NCBI RefSeq assembly: GCF_017848645.1
Contig: NZ_JAFEIF010000015.1
Span: 1-42,985, forward strand
DNA length: 42,985 bases
Origin: Limnohabitans sp.
GTDB taxonomy: Bacteria > Pseudomonadota > Gammaproteobacteria > Burkholderiales > Burkholderiaceae_C
Reading direction: 5' to 3'
Part shown: piece by piece, positions 7,712 through 16,270 of the stretch
Position numbering within the stretch: the stretch's first letter is position 1
Layout of the letters: every line of letters starts with the position of its first letter
Program-made: the position numbers and the translations under genes
The notes under the pieces: generated by a model
What the model was told of the DNA's origin: nothing
The model's database searches: none
What the model saw: the letters and a program-made list of their open reading frames with translations, nothing else

Positions 7712-10672
7712 ATGTTGCTGACCAAAAAGCAAGCCGGCACGTCCGGTGCCGCCGCATCTCCTTTCATCCACAGCCTTCGCCGTGGCTTGTCCCAAGCCTT
7801 GCCGACCCTGGACCGCCGCAGTTTCCTTCGCCGCTCGGGCTTGGGCGTGGGCGTGGGCTTGGCCGCTTCGCAATTGAGCCTGGTGCAAAAAGCCCAAGCC
7901 GCCACCGCCAAATCCATCACGGGGGCGGGCAAGGTCGAAGTCAAACGCACCATCTGCACCCACTGCTCGGTGGGCTGTGCGGTAGACGCTGTGGTTGAGA
8001 ATGGCGTCTGGGTCAGGCAAGAAGCCGTATTCGACTCGCCCATCAACTTGGGTGCCCATTGCGCCAAAGGAGCTGCGCTGCGTGAGCACGGTCACGGCGA
8101 GTACCGTCTGCGCTATCCCATGAAGCTGGTCAACGGCAAGTACGAGCGCATCAGTTGGGACGTGGCGCTCAATGAAATCAGCGCCAAGATGCTGGAGCTG
8201 CGAAAGGCCAGTGGCCCGGACAGCGTTTATTTCATTGGCTCTTCCAAGCACAACAACGAACAGGCCTATTTGCTGCGCAAGTTCGTGAGCTTCTGGGGCA
8301 CCAACAACTGCGACCACCAGGCCCGTATTTGCCACTCCACCACGGTGGCCGGTGTGGCCAACACCTGGGGTTATGGCGCGATGACCAACTCGTACAACGA
8401 CATGCAAAACAGCAAGGTCGCTTTGTACATCGGCTCCAACGCCGCCGAAGCGCACCCTGTGTCGATGCTGCACATGCTGCATGCCAAGGAAAACGGCTGC
8501 AAGATGATCGTGGTCGACCCACGCTTCACCCGCACCGCCGCCAAAGCCGACGAGTACGTGCGCATCCGTTCGGGCACTGACATTCCCTTCCTGTTCGGTC
8601 TGGTCTATCACATCTTCAAAAACGGCTGGGAAGACAAAAAGTACATCAACGACCGCGTGTACGGCATGGAAGCCGTCAAGGCCGACGTGATGGCCAAGTG
8701 GACACCCGACAAGGTGGAAGAGGCCTGTGGTGTCAAAGAAGAGCAGATGTTCAAGATCGCCAAGATGCTGCACGACAACAACCCGGGCACCATCGTCTGG
8801 TGCATGGGCCAGACCCAGCACACGATTGGCAACGCCATGGTGCGTGCGTCCTGCATCTTGCAGCTGGCGCTGGGCAACGTGGGCAAGACCGGTGGCGGCA
8901 CCAACATTTTCCGTGGCCACGACAACGTGCAAGGCGCGACCGACGTCGGCCCGAACCCCGACTCCTTACCCGGCTACTACGGCCTGGCCGAAGGCTCCTG
9001 GAAGCACTTCGCCAACACCTGGGGCGTGGATTTCGAGTGGATCAAAAAGCAGTTCGCCAGCCCCGCCATGATGGGCAAGAACGGCATCACCGTGTCCCGC
9101 TGGATCGACGGCGTGCTCGAGAACAACGAGCTGATCGACCAGGACAGCAACCTGCGCGGTGTGTTCTATTGGGGCCATGCCCCCAACTCCCAAACCCGTG
9201 GTCTGGACATGAAGCGCGCCATGGACAAGCTCGACTTGTTGGTGGTGGTCGACCCCTACCCATCGGCCACTGCGGCCATGGCCGCCATGCCCGGCAAGGC
9301 CGAAGACCTCAACCCCAACCGTGCTGTCTACCTCCTGCCAGCTGCTACGCAGTTTGAGACCAGCGGTTCTTGCACCGCGTCCAACCGCTCCATCCAGTGG
9401 CGCGAGAAGGTGATCGAGCCGCTGTGGGAGAGCCGCTCGGACCACATGATCATGCACCAGTTGGCCGAAAAATTGGGCTTTGCCAAAGAGCTGTCCAAGA
9501 ACTACAAGATGCAAAAAGTGGGTGGCATGGACGAGCCCATGCCCGAGGACATCCTGCGCGAAATCAACAAGTGCGTCTGGACCATTGGCTACACCGGTCA
9601 AAGTCCGGAGCGCCTGAAGGCCCACATGAAGAACATGAACGTGTTCGATGTGAAGACCCTCAAAGCCAAAGGCGGCAAAGACAAGGAAACCGGTTACGAC
9701 TTCACCGGGGACTACTTCGGTCTGCCATGGCCTTGCTACGGCACGCCTGAGATGAAGCACCCCGGCTCGCCCAACCTGTATGACACCTCCAAGCACGTCA
9801 TGGATGGCGGCGGTAACTTTCGCGCCAACTTCGGCGTGGAGCGTGAAGGCAAGAGCCTGCTGGCCGAAGATGGCTCGCACTCGCTGGGTGCGGACATCAC
9901 CACCGGTTACCCCGAACTCGACCACATCCTGCTCAAGAAATTGGGCTGGTGGGATGAGCTGACTGAGGCTGAAAAAGCCAAAGCCGAAGGCAAGAACTGG
10001 AAAACCGATTCTTCGGGCGGCATGATCCGTGTGTTCATGAAGAACCACGGCTGCCATCCGTTCGGCAATGCCAAGGCGCGCGCCGTGGTCTGGAACTTCC
10101 CCGACCCGATTCCGCAGCACCGCGAGCCGCTGTACGGCACGCGGCCGGACATGATGGCCAAGTACCCCACGCACGACGACCGCAAGGCCTTCTGGCGTCT
10201 GCCCACCCTGTTCAAGACCGTGCAGGACAAGAACATCGCCGACAAGGCGCACGAAAAGTACCCGCTCATCCTCACCTCTGGCCGTCTGGTCGAGTACGAG
10301 GGCGGTGGCGAGGAAACCCGTTCCAACCCCTGGTTGGCCGAGTTGCAGCAAGAGGCGTACGTGGAGATCAACCCCAAGACAGCCGCTGACCGGGGCATCC
10401 GCAACGGCGACCGCGTCTGGCTGCTGGGTGCCACAGGTGCCCGTCTGGATGTGCAGGCCATGGTCACCGAGCGCGTGGACACGGGTACCGTATGGATGCC
10501 TTTTCACTTCTCCGGTCGTTGGCAAGGTGCCGACATGCTGGCGCACTACCCCAAGGGCGCCGCGCCCATTGTGCGCGGCGAGGCGGTCAACACCGCCGCC
10601 ACCTATGGTTATGACAGCGTCACCATGATGCAAGAGACCAAGACCACCATCTGCAACATCGAAAAAGCCTAA
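7712..10672 (+). CDS. Formate dehydrogenase catalytic (alpha) subunit, Cys type
   Basis: A 986-residue molybdopterin (bis-MGD) oxidoreductase that oxidises formate to CO2. A Tat motif, RRSFLRR at residues 35-41, directs folded export. The N-terminal [4Fe-4S] ligands are C82, C85, C89 and C117. The metal ligand is a cysteine, C207 in HQARICHSTTV, encoded by TGC 8330-8332; the E. coli FdnG equivalent is selenocysteine read from TGA. The histidine after it (H208) and the downstream MGD-binding domain (SGRLVEYEGGGEETRSNPWLA near residue 860) are as expected. The length is close to the E. coli enzyme (about 1015). It is followed by the beta subunit after 18 bases carrying AGGAG. With a heme b partner and a Tat leader it should face the periplasm and feed quinone. 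Confidence 0.95.
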   Translation: MLLTKKQAGTSGAAASPFIHSLRRGLSQALPTLDRRSFLRRSGLGVGVGLAASQLSLVQKAQAATAKSITGAGKVEVKRTICTHCSVGCAVDAVVENGVWVRQEAVFDSPINLGAHCAKGAALREHGHGEYRLRYPMKLVNGKYERISWDVALNEISAKMLELRKASGPDSVYFIGSSKHNNEQAYLLRKFVSFWGTNNCDHQARICHSTTVAGVANTWGYGAMTNSYNDMQNSKVALYIGSNAAEAHPVSMLHMLHAKENGCKMIVVDPRFTRTAAKADEYVRIRSGTDIPFLFGLVYHIFKNGWEDKKYINDRVYGMEAVKADVMAKWTPDKVEEACGVKEEQMFKIAKMLHDNNPGTIVWCMGQTQHTIGNAMVRASCILQLALGNVGKTGGGTNIFRGHDNVQGATDVGPNPDSLPGYYGLAEGSWKHFANTWGVDFEWIKKQFASPAMMGKNGITVSRWIDGVLENNELIDQDSNLRGVFYWGHAPNSQTRGLDMKRAMDKLDLLVVVDPYPSATAAMAAMPGKAEDLNPNRAVYLLPAATQFETSGSCTASNRSIQWREKVIEPLWESRSDHMIMHQLAEKLGFAKELSKNYKMQKVGGMDEPMPEDILREINKCVWTIGYTGQSPERLKAHMKNMNVFDVKTLKAKGGKDKETGYDFTGDYFGLPWPCYGTPEMKHPGSPNLYDTSKHVMDGGGNFRANFGVEREGKSLLAEDGSHSLGADITTGYPELDHILLKKLGWWDELTEAEKAKAEGKNWKTDSSGGMIRVFMKNHGCHPFGNAKARAVVWNFPDPIPQHREPLYGTRPDMMAKYPTHDDRKAFWRLPTLFKTVQDKNIADKAHEKYPLILTSGRLVEYEGGGEETRSNPWLAELQQEAYVEINPKTAADRGIRNGDRVWLLGATGARLDVQAMVTERVDTGTVWMPFHFSGRWQGADMLAHYPKGAAPIVRGEAVNTAATYGYDSVTMMQETKTTICNIEKA

Positions 10673-10690
10673 GCGCCCCAGGAGAACACG

Positions 10691-11290
10691 ATGGCACGAA
10701 TGAAATTTATTTGCGATGCAGAGCGCTGCATCGAATGCAACGGCTGCGTGACCGCTTGCAAAAACGAACACGAAGTCCCGTGGGGTGTGAACCGCCGCCG
10801 CGTGGTCACCTTGAACGACGGCGTTCCCGGTGAAAAGTCGATTTCGGTCGCTTGCATGCACTGCTCGGATGCGCCTTGCATGGCGGTCTGCCCGGTCAAC
10901 TGCTTCTACAAAACCGAAGAAGGCGTGGTCCTGCACGACAAGGACATCTGCATTGGCTGCGGCTACTGCTCTTATGCCTGCCCGTTTGGTGCGCCTCAGT
11001 TCCCTTCCAGCGGCACTTTCGGTCTACGCGGCAAGATGGACAAATGCACCTTCTGCGCCGGTGGCCCGGAAGAGCACGGCAGCCAGGCCGAATTCGAAAA
11101 ATACGGCCGCAACCGTTTGGCCGAGGGCAAGTTGCCCGCTTGCGCCGAAATGTGCTCGACCAAGGCGCTGCTCGCTGGTGACGGCGATGTGGTCGCCGAC
11201 ATCCTGCGTGGCCGCGTGGTCCAGCGCGGCAAAGGCGCCGAAGTCTGGGGCTGGGGCACAGCGTATGGCAATCAGGCCAAAGGAGCATGA
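10691..11290 (+). CDS. Formate dehydrogenase iron-sulfur (beta) subunit
   Basis: A 199-residue ferredoxin-type subunit that carries electrons from the catalytic subunit to the cytochrome b. Four cysteine groups are visible: C13/C16/C19/C23, then CMHCSDAPCMAVCP, CIGCGYCSYACPFGAP, and CTFC with CAEMC near the C-terminus. This matches four [4Fe-4S] clusters of the DmsB/FdnH type. Unlike E. coli FdnH (about 294 residues) it lacks a C-terminal membrane anchor, so it resembles the shorter Fdh3B-like form. It probably travels to the periplasm with the alpha subunit. Its stop overlaps the next start (ATGA at 11287-11290). Confidence 0.93.
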   Translation: MARMKFICDAERCIECNGCVTACKNEHEVPWGVNRRRVVTLNDGVPGEKSISVACMHCSDAPCMAVCPVNCFYKTEEGVVLHDKDICIGCGYCSYACPFGAPQFPSSGTFGLRGKMDKCTFCAGGPEEHGSQAEFEKYGRNRLAEGKLPACAEMCSTKALLAGDGDVVADILRGRVVQRGKGAEVWGWGTAYGNQAKGA

Positions 11291-11517
11291 GCATGAAAAC
11301 TGCAGCCATACTCTGCGCCGCCTTGTTCCTGGCCGCCTGCGGTGAAAAACCGCAAGACAGTCTGGGCAGCCGCGCTGACAAACCCGCTGTGGCCGGCACC
11401 GGTGTGGCGGTCTACACCGACCCGGGCTGGAAAGCCGGTGACAAGGCCAGCTGGGCCAATCACCTCAAGGCCCGTGCCAGTTACGGTCAAGACGACCACG
11501 CTCGCGCTCCCAAGTGA
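11287..11517 (+). CDS. Small lipoprotein encoded between fdh beta and gamma
   Basis: A 76-residue protein with a clear lipoprotein signal: MSMKTAAILCAALFLAACGEKPQ, where LAAC is the lipobox and C18 the lipidated residue. ATG 11287 overlaps the beta-subunit stop; an ATG at 11293 is an alternative giving 74 residues. The mature part is short and hydrophilic (TDPGWKAGDKASWANHLKAR). I do not recognise a named domain. Its position inside the operon, translationally coupled upstream and close to gamma downstream, suggests a function tied to the enzyme, perhaps in anchoring or assembly at the periplasmic face. No function is assigned. Confidence 0.72.
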   Translation: MSMKTAAILCAALFLAACGEKPQDSLGSRADKPAVAGTGVAVYTDPGWKAGDKASWANHLKARASYGQDDHARAPK

Positions 11518-11534
11518 GCGACAAGGAGAAGTTC

Positions 11535-12731
11535 ATGCGTCGCTTCTTATTGAGTATGGGGCTGGCCTTGGCCACGATGGGCGCAGCCGCCCAAACCACT
11601 GCGCCTGCAGCAGCCGCAGCTGCGCCAGCCGCAGCGGCCGCAACAGCCCCGGCTGACAACAGCCTGGGCGTCAAAAGCGCCAACATCTTCCAGATCGCGC
11701 CCGGAGCGGATGCCGATCCGAAGTACAAGGAGCAAACCAACGCCGAGCGAGGCCAGGTTCAGCCCGGTAACAACGCGCCCATGTGGCGCTCGGTGGGCCA
11801 GGGTGTGACGGGCTACTCCAGTCTGCCCAAAAGCCAGGCGCCCGAGGCCGGTAACCTGATCCAGCCCTTTGTGCAGTACCCTGGTTCACGCTTGGCTTCG
11901 GCCGGTGAGTCCTGGCGTCAGGTGCGCAACAACATCATCATTCCTTACGGCGCAGCCTTGCTGCTGATCGCCGTGGGCGCGATGGCCTTGTTTTATTTTT
12001 CCAAGGGCACGATCGAATTGCACGGCCAGGAAACCGGTCGCAAGATCGAGCGCTTCACACCCTTTGAGCGCTCGGCCCATTGGGCCAACGCCATTGCTTT
12101 TGTGACGCTGGCCATCTCGGGCATTGTGATCGCCTACGGCAAGTACTTCTTGCTGCCCATCATGGGCGGCACGCTGTTTGGCTGGCTGAGCTTTGCGCTG
12201 AAAAACGTGCACAACTTTGCCGGCCCCTTGTTTGCGGTGTCTTTGGTGGTGGTCTTCATCACCTTCGTCAAAGACAACCTGCCCAGCAAGGACGATGTGG
12301 TCTGGCTGCTCAAAGGCGGCGGTTTGTTTTCGGGCACCGAAGTGCCTTCGCACCGCTTCAATGCGGGTGAAAAGGTGGTGTTCTGGGGCGGCGTGCTGCT
12401 CTTGGGCGCGATCGTGGTCGGCTCGGGCCTGGTGCTCGACATGCTGATCCCTGGCCTGATCTACGAACGCGGCACCATGCAAATTGCCTCCATGATCCAC
12501 GGCGTAGCCGCCTTGTTCATGATGGCCATGTTCATCGGCCACATCTACATGGGCACCATTGGCATGCGCGGCGCCTACAAAGCCATGCGCGAAGGCTATG
12601 TGGACGAAACCTGGGCCAAGGAACACCACGAGCTGTGGTACGACGATGTTAAGTCGGGCAAGATTCCCGCGCACCGCTCCACCCACACGAACACCCCTGC
12701 CACCTCGAATGCCTCTACCGCTTCGGCTTGA
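11535..12731 (+). CDS. Formate dehydrogenase cytochrome b (gamma) subunit
   Basis: A 398-residue quinone-reducing membrane subunit. ATG 11535 is preceded by AAGGAGAAG at 11522-11530. It begins with a signal-like segment (MRRFLLSMGLALATMGAAAQ), an Ala/Pro low-complexity stretch and about 100 polar residues. Five hydrophobic helices follow, from about residue 130 to 360. Candidate heme b ligands are the histidines in RSAHWANA, VHNFAGP, MIHGVAAL and GHIYMGT, which match the FdnI/FdoI-type cytochrome b561 fold. It is longer than E. coli FdnI (217) because of the N-terminal extension. The C-terminal tail (EGYVDETWAKEHHELWYDD) is typical of the Fdh gamma family. Confidence 0.92.
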   Translation: MRRFLLSMGLALATMGAAAQTTAPAAAAAAPAAAAATAPADNSLGVKSANIFQIAPGADADPKYKEQTNAERGQVQPGNNAPMWRSVGQGVTGYSSLPKSQAPEAGNLIQPFVQYPGSRLASAGESWRQVRNNIIIPYGAALLLIAVGAMALFYFSKGTIELHGQETGRKIERFTPFERSAHWANAIAFVTLAISGIVIAYGKYFLLPIMGGTLFGWLSFALKNVHNFAGPLFAVSLVVVFITFVKDNLPSKDDVVWLLKGGGLFSGTEVPSHRFNAGEKVVFWGGVLLLGAIVVGSGLVLDMLIPGLIYERGTMQIASMIHGVAALFMMAMFIGHIYMGTIGMRGAYKAMREGYVDETWAKEHHELWYDDVKSGKIPAHRSTHTNTPATSNASTASA

Positions 12732-12746
12732 GCCTGGAGAACTGTC

Positions 12747-13085
12747 ATGAAAAAAATCCTGCTTGTTTTGTCCGCTTTGGCCATCGGTTTCAGCGCCGCC
12801 GCCAAATTGCCCGCCCCCAGTGAAGAAGCCAAGGCCAAAGCCGCCGAAGCTGCGGCAAAAACCGCGCACGGCAACAAAGTGGCCGACTTCCAGTTGTGCA
12901 AGTCACGCGAAAAAGTGGCGGCGCACTATTACAAAACCAACGGCAAAGGCAAGGCCGCCCCCACGGCCACACCCGCCTGTGTAGACCCCGGTGCCTACAA
13001 GCCAGCAGAAACAGCAGCAGCCCCGGCCGCAGCACCCGCCGCTGCGGGCGCCAAGCCTGCAGCCGCACCTGCCAAAAAAGGCTGA
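12747..13085 (+). CDS. Small Ala-rich exported protein at the end of the fdh operon
   Basis: A 112-residue protein with an N-terminal signal peptide (MKKILLVLSALAIGFSAAA). A charged helical segment rich in Ala, Lys and Glu follows, then a central part with two cysteines (FQLCKSREKVAAHYYKT, PACVDPGAY) and an Ala/Pro/Lys tail. CTGGAG upstream at 12734-12739 supports ATG 12747. The two cysteines could form a disulfide in the periplasm. I do not recognise a characterised family. It sits 15 bases after gamma and before a strong terminator, so it is the last gene of the structural operon. Confidence 0.75.
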   Translation: MKKILLVLSALAIGFSAAAKLPAPSEEAKAKAAEAAAKTAHGNKVADFQLCKSREKVAAHYYKTNGKGKAAPTATPACVDPGAYKPAETAAAPAAAPAAAGAKPAAAPAKKG

Positions 13086-13106
13086 TCCTTTTTTGCATCC
13101 CACTGC

Positions 13107-13139
13107 AAAATCCCCCGTCGGCAACGGCGGGGGATTTTT
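13107..13139 (+). terminator. Intrinsic terminator of the fdh structural operon
   Basis: A 14-bp stem (AAAATCCCCCGTCG at 13107-13120, CGGCGGGGGATTTT at 13125-13138) has one G-T wobble and a GCAA tetraloop, and ends in a T run. It lies 22 bases after the stop of the last operon gene and 17 bases before fdhD. The A/T ends would also work on the other strand. Confidence 0.92.
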
Positions 13140-13155
13140 ACGTTAGGCTTCCGCC

Positions 13156-14046
13156 ATGTCTGTTGTTTTGAATGCCACCGAGGCCGCTTCGGTCCCGCCC
13201 AAGCCCCACATCACCCGAGCGCGTGCGCCCCTCACCCGCAGTGTGGCTGTGCGCAACGAATTCGGGGAAGCCTCCGAGACCCAAATCCCCGCCGAGCGGG
13301 CGCTGACGATTTATCTCGACAAAAAAGAGCTGGTGACCTTGATGACCCTAGGCGCTGAGCCGGAATGGCTGGTGCTGGGCTTTTTGCGCAACCAGCGGCT
13401 GATCGACTCGGTGGACCAGATTGAATCCATCACCGTGGACTGGACCATTGGCGAAGGCGAGATGGGCGAACCCGGCGTGGCCGCAGTCAAAACCCGCGCC
13501 AATGCGCAGGTGGTGATCGAACGCAGCGCCGAGCGCGTGGTGACCACGGGCTGCGGCCAAGGCAGCGTCTTCGGTGATTTGATGGCCCACATCGACGAGA
13601 TCGAACTGCCACCCGCGCAAATCACCCAAAGCCAGCTCTATGGTTTGGTCAACGCCATCCGCTTGCAGGAAACCACCTACAAATCTTCGGGCTCGGTGCA
13701 CGGCTGCGCCTTGTTTCAAGGTGAAGACATGCTCATGTTCGTCGAAGACGTGGGCCGTCACAACGCGGTGGACACCATTGCCGGCTGGATGTGGATGCAC
13801 GACGTGAACGCCCAGGACAAGGTGTTCTACACCACCGGTCGATTGACCAGCGAGATGGTCATCAAGTCGGCGCAGATGGGTGTGCCCGTGGTGGTGTCGC
13901 GCAGCGGCATCACGCAAATGGGTCTCGATGTCGCCCAGCGCCTGGGCTTGTGCGCCATTGGCCGCGCCACCAACAAGCGTTTTTTGTGTTTCAGTGCACC
14001 AGAGCGCCTCGTCTGGCAGCCCGAGTTGTTGACGCCGCCCGGCTGA
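13156..14046 (+). CDS. fdhD: Formate dehydrogenase accessory sulfurtransferase FdhD
   Basis: A 296-residue cytoplasmic protein. FdhD transfers sulfur from IscS to the bis-MGD cofactor of formate dehydrogenase, which is needed for activity. Family segments seen: ERALTIYLDKKELVTLM near residue 50, a LGFLRNQRLI segment, the cysteine loop VTTGCGQGSVFG with C133, and GSVHGCALF...FVEDVGRHNAVDTIAGW, followed by YTTGRLTSEMVIKSAQMG. The CXXC loop described for E. coli FdhD is reduced to C133-G-Q-G136 here, keeping only the first cysteine. It is separated from the structural operon by a terminator, so it probably has its own promoter or depends on read-through. Confidence 0.95.
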   Translation: MSVVLNATEAASVPPKPHITRARAPLTRSVAVRNEFGEASETQIPAERALTIYLDKKELVTLMTLGAEPEWLVLGFLRNQRLIDSVDQIESITVDWTIGEGEMGEPGVAAVKTRANAQVVIERSAERVVTTGCGQGSVFGDLMAHIDEIELPPAQITQSQLYGLVNAIRLQETTYKSSGSVHGCALFQGEDMLMFVEDVGRHNAVDTIAGWMWMHDVNAQDKVFYTTGRLTSEMVIKSAQMGVPVVVSRSGITQMGLDVAQRLGLCAIGRATNKRFLCFSAPERLVWQPELLTPPG

Positions 14047-14082
14047 CCGCAAGCAGCGGCTGGCCGGGAAGCATGCGGCCGA

Positions 14083-14862
14083 TCACCCGTGGATGAACTT
14101 GGGAGCGCGTTTGTTTAAAAACGCGTCCATGCCTTCTTTTTGGTCGGCGGTGGCAAACAGGCCGTGGAACAGGCGGCGCTCGAACATCACGCCGTCGCTC
14201 AGGCCGCTTTCAAAAGCACGGTTCACGCTCTCCTTGGCCGCCATGGTGGCCAGTTGGCCGTAGCTGCAAATCATCAGCGCAGCGCCCAGGGTTTCCTCCA
14301 TCAATTTGTCCAAGGGCACCACGCGGCTGACCAGACCGCCGCGCTCGGCCTCGGCGGCGTCCATCATGCGGCCCGTGAGCACCAAGTCCATGGCCTTGGA
14401 CTTGCCCATGGCGCGGGGCAGGCGCTGCGTGCCGCCTGCACCGGGGATGATGCCGATCTTGATTTCGGGTTGGCCGAACTTGGCGTTGTCGGCGGCGATG
14501 ATGAAGTCGCACATCATGGCCAGCTCGCAGCCACCACCCAGCGCAAAGCCGCTGACGGCCGCGATCACGGGCTTGCGGATGCTGCGGATGGTTTCCCAGT
14601 TGCGGGTGATGAAGTCGTTTTTGTAGACCTCATGGAAGTTGAATTTCGCCATGGCCGCGATGTCAGCGCCGGCCGCAAAGGCTTTTTCGCTGCCAGTGAT
14701 GACGATGCAGCCAATGGCTTCGTCGGCGTCAAAGGCCTTGAGGGCCAGGCCCAGTTCGTCCATCAGCGCGCCGTTGAGCGCGTTCAGGGCTTTGGGACGG
14801 TTCAGGGTGATGATGCCAACCTGGCCGCCTTCGGTGCGGACTTCGATGTTTTCGTAACTCAA
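14083..14862 (-). CDS. paaF: Enoyl-CoA hydratase, PaaF type
   Basis: A 259-residue crotonase. I place the start at TTG 14862 because GGAG lies six bases before it on the minus strand and the protein then begins SYENIEVRT, as usual in the family. An upstream TTG at 14886 would add eight residues without a better ribosome site. Both catalytic glutamates of true hydratases are present, E113 in [11 protein letters not shown] and E133 in GQPEIKIG, as is the oxyanion loop AAGADI. PaaF hydrates 2,3-dehydroadipyl-CoA in phenylacetate degradation. This assignment rests partly on its divergent neighbour paaG; a general short-chain hydratase is the alternative. Confidence 0.82.
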   Translation of the reverse strand: MSYENIEVRTEGGQVGIITLNRPKALNALNGALMDELGLALKAFDADEAIGCIVITGSEKAFAAGADIAAMAKFNFHEVYKNDFITRNWETIRSIRKPVIAAVSGFALGGGCELAMMCDFIIAADNAKFGQPEIKIGIIPGAGGTQRLPRAMGKSKAMDLVLTGRMMDAAEAERGGLVSRVVPLDKLMEETLGAALMICSYGQLATMAAKESVNRAFESGLSDGVMFERRLFHGLFATADQKEGMDAFLNKRAPKFIHG

Positions 14863-14897
14863 GGGTTTCTCCAGCAGTGGGGTCAAATCAAAAGCTG

Positions 14898-14903
14898 ACT
14901 ATA
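14898..14903 (-). promoter_or_regulatory. Possible -10 box for paaF
   Basis: On the minus strand this reads TATAGT, 36 bases upstream of the proposed TTG start. No convincing -35 hexamer was found at the right distance, so this is a weak call. Confidence 0.35.
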
Positions 14904-14986
14904 ACCACGCCAGCTGTACCGAGGCTGTCGCTCTGGCGCTGGGCCTGATTGGCATGCAAACTACGCAAAACACTAGGGAAAACATT

Positions 14987-15010
14987 CACCAACCGCACGG
15001 TCGGTTAATG
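14987..15010. promoter_or_regulatory. Palindromic operator candidate between paaF and paaG
   Basis: The core AACCGcaCGgtCGGTT at 14991-15006 is an inverted repeat with arms AACCG/CGGTT and a central CG; CA (14987-14988) and TG (15009-15010) extend the symmetry outside a 2-base mismatch. It lies 29-52 bases before paaG and far upstream of paaF. TetR-type PaaR regulators of Burkholderiales are reported to bind ACCGxxCGGT-like palindromes at paa promoters. Matching this site to PaaR is inference, since no regulator gene is in the window. Confidence 0.55.
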
Positions 15011-15038
15011 GTACAGTCACGAATTAAGGAGACCCAAA

Positions 15039-15839
15039 ATGACCGAATCGACCGCAACGGTGTTGTACGAAACGCGAGGCGCTGTGGCGCTGATCACCCT
15101 CAACCGCCCGCAAGCCCTCAACAGCTTCACCCGTGCGATGCACCACGACCTGTGGGCCGCGCTCGATCAGGCCGAGGCCAATCCGGCCATCCGCGCCGCC
15201 GTCATCACAGGCGCAGGCCGCGGCTTTTGTGCCGGAGCCGATCTGTCGGACTTTGATTTCACACCCGGCCCCAACCAGGTCGAACGGGCCGACCCCGGCC
15301 CCATCATCGACCAAGCCTTCAACCCCAGCACGCGCCGTTTGCAGTCGCTGCGCATGCCCACCATTGCCGCCGTCAACGGGGTGGCCGCAGGGGCAGGGGC
15401 CTCCATGGTCATGGCCTGCGACATCGCGATCGCAGCGCCGGGCGCCAGCTTCATCCAGGCCTTCAGCAAGATCGGTTTGATTCCGGATGCAGGCGGCAGT
15501 TGGCTGCTGGTCGAGCGCCTGGGCCTGGCCCGCGCCATGGCGCTGGCCATGACAGGCGACAAGCTGGCCGCCCAACAGGCCAAAGACTGGGGCATGATCT
15601 GGGACGTGGCCGAAGACCCGCTGACCAGTGCTTTGGCCCTGGCCGAGCGTCTGGCGAACATGCCCACCAAAGCCTTGGTCGCCACCCGCGCTTTGCTCCA
15701 GTCGGCCACCACCCGAACCCTGTCCGAGCACCTCGACACCGAGCGCGACACCCAGTCGGCCCTGGGCCGCACACACGACTATTTCGAGGGCGTTCAGGCC
15801 TTCCTCGAAAAACGTACACCCCAATTCAAAGGCGAATGA
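15039..15839 (+). CDS. paaG: Epoxyphenylacetyl-CoA isomerase PaaG
   Basis: A 266-residue crotonase-fold isomerase. AAGGAG at 15026-15031 precedes ATG 15039. The two hydratase glutamates are absent (AGAGASMVMACD, FIQAFSKIG). The aspartate D150 in GLIPDAGG, the catalytic residue described for PaaG and related isomerases, is present. PaaG converts ring-1,2-epoxyphenylacetyl-CoA to the oxepin form and moves double bonds later in the phenylacetate pathway. The oxyanion loop reads GFCAGADL. It overlaps the next gene by one base. The monooxygenase genes paaABCDE and paaZ are not in this window, so they must lie elsewhere. Confidence 0.9.
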   Translation: MTESTATVLYETRGAVALITLNRPQALNSFTRAMHHDLWAALDQAEANPAIRAAVITGAGRGFCAGADLSDFDFTPGPNQVERADPGPIIDQAFNPSTRRLQSLRMPTIAAVNGVAAGAGASMVMACDIAIAAPGASFIQAFSKIGLIPDAGGSWLLVERLGLARAMALAMTGDKLAAQQAKDWGMIWDVAEDPLTSALALAERLANMPTKALVATRALLQSATTRTLSEHLDTERDTQSALGRTHDYFEGVQAFLEKRTPQFKGE

Positions 15840-16270
15840 TGAGCGACCCCCAAGCACTGGCCCGGTTGGTGGGCGAGACCATGTTCGCCGTCGACGTGGC
15901 TTCCAAAGACACCATGGGCATGGAACTGCTGGCCTGCGAGCCCGGCCGCGCCCTGATGCGCATGACCGTGAAAGCGCTGCACCTGAACGGCCACCAGATT
16001 TGCCACGGCGGCTTCATCTTCACGCTGGCCGATTCGACGTTTGCCTTTGCCTGCAACAGCTACAACAAAAACGCGGTGGCTGCGGGTTGCAGCATCGAGT
16101 TTTTGAAGCCCGGCAAGCTGGGCGACGTGCTGACCTGCGAGGGCGTGGAGCAAACGCTGAGCGGCCGTCACGGCATCTACGACATGAAAGTCACCAACCA
16201 AAACGGCGAGGTGATCGCCATGTTCCGTGGCAAGAGTGCGCAGATTGCGGGCACGGTGGTGCCGGAGTGA
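15839..16270 (+). CDS. paaI: Hydroxyphenylacetyl-CoA thioesterase PaaI
   Basis: A 143-residue hot-dog thioesterase. Two ATGs stand in tandem (15836, 15839). The second has the better spacing from AAAGG at 15828-15832. The active-site helix LNGHQICHGGFIFTLADSTFAFACNS is nearly the same as in E. coli PaaI, with D65 as the catalytic aspartate and H48/N50 nearby. PaaI hydrolyses dead-end phenylacetyl-CoA derivatives and so frees CoA. It overlaps the paaG stop by one base, and paaK follows after about 105 bases. Confidence 0.93.
   Translation: MSDPQALARLVGETMFAVDVASKDTMGMELLACEPGRALMRMTVKALHLNGHQICHGGFIFTLADSTFAFACNSYNKNAVAAGCSIEFLKPGKLGDVLTCEGVEQTLSGRHGIYDMKVTNQNGEVIAMFRGKSAQIAGTVVPE

Noticed and set aside
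8330..8332. Possible selenocysteine site in formate dehydrogenase
   Set aside because: The codon is TGC, not TGA, and the frame continues normally, so the metal ligand is cysteine.
8966..10936. A 656-codon open frame on the minus strand opposite the formate dehydrogenase alpha gene
   Set aside because: It mirrors a clear gene. Its translation is His/Gly/Val-rich with no domain or ribosome site, a common effect of GC-rich codon bias.
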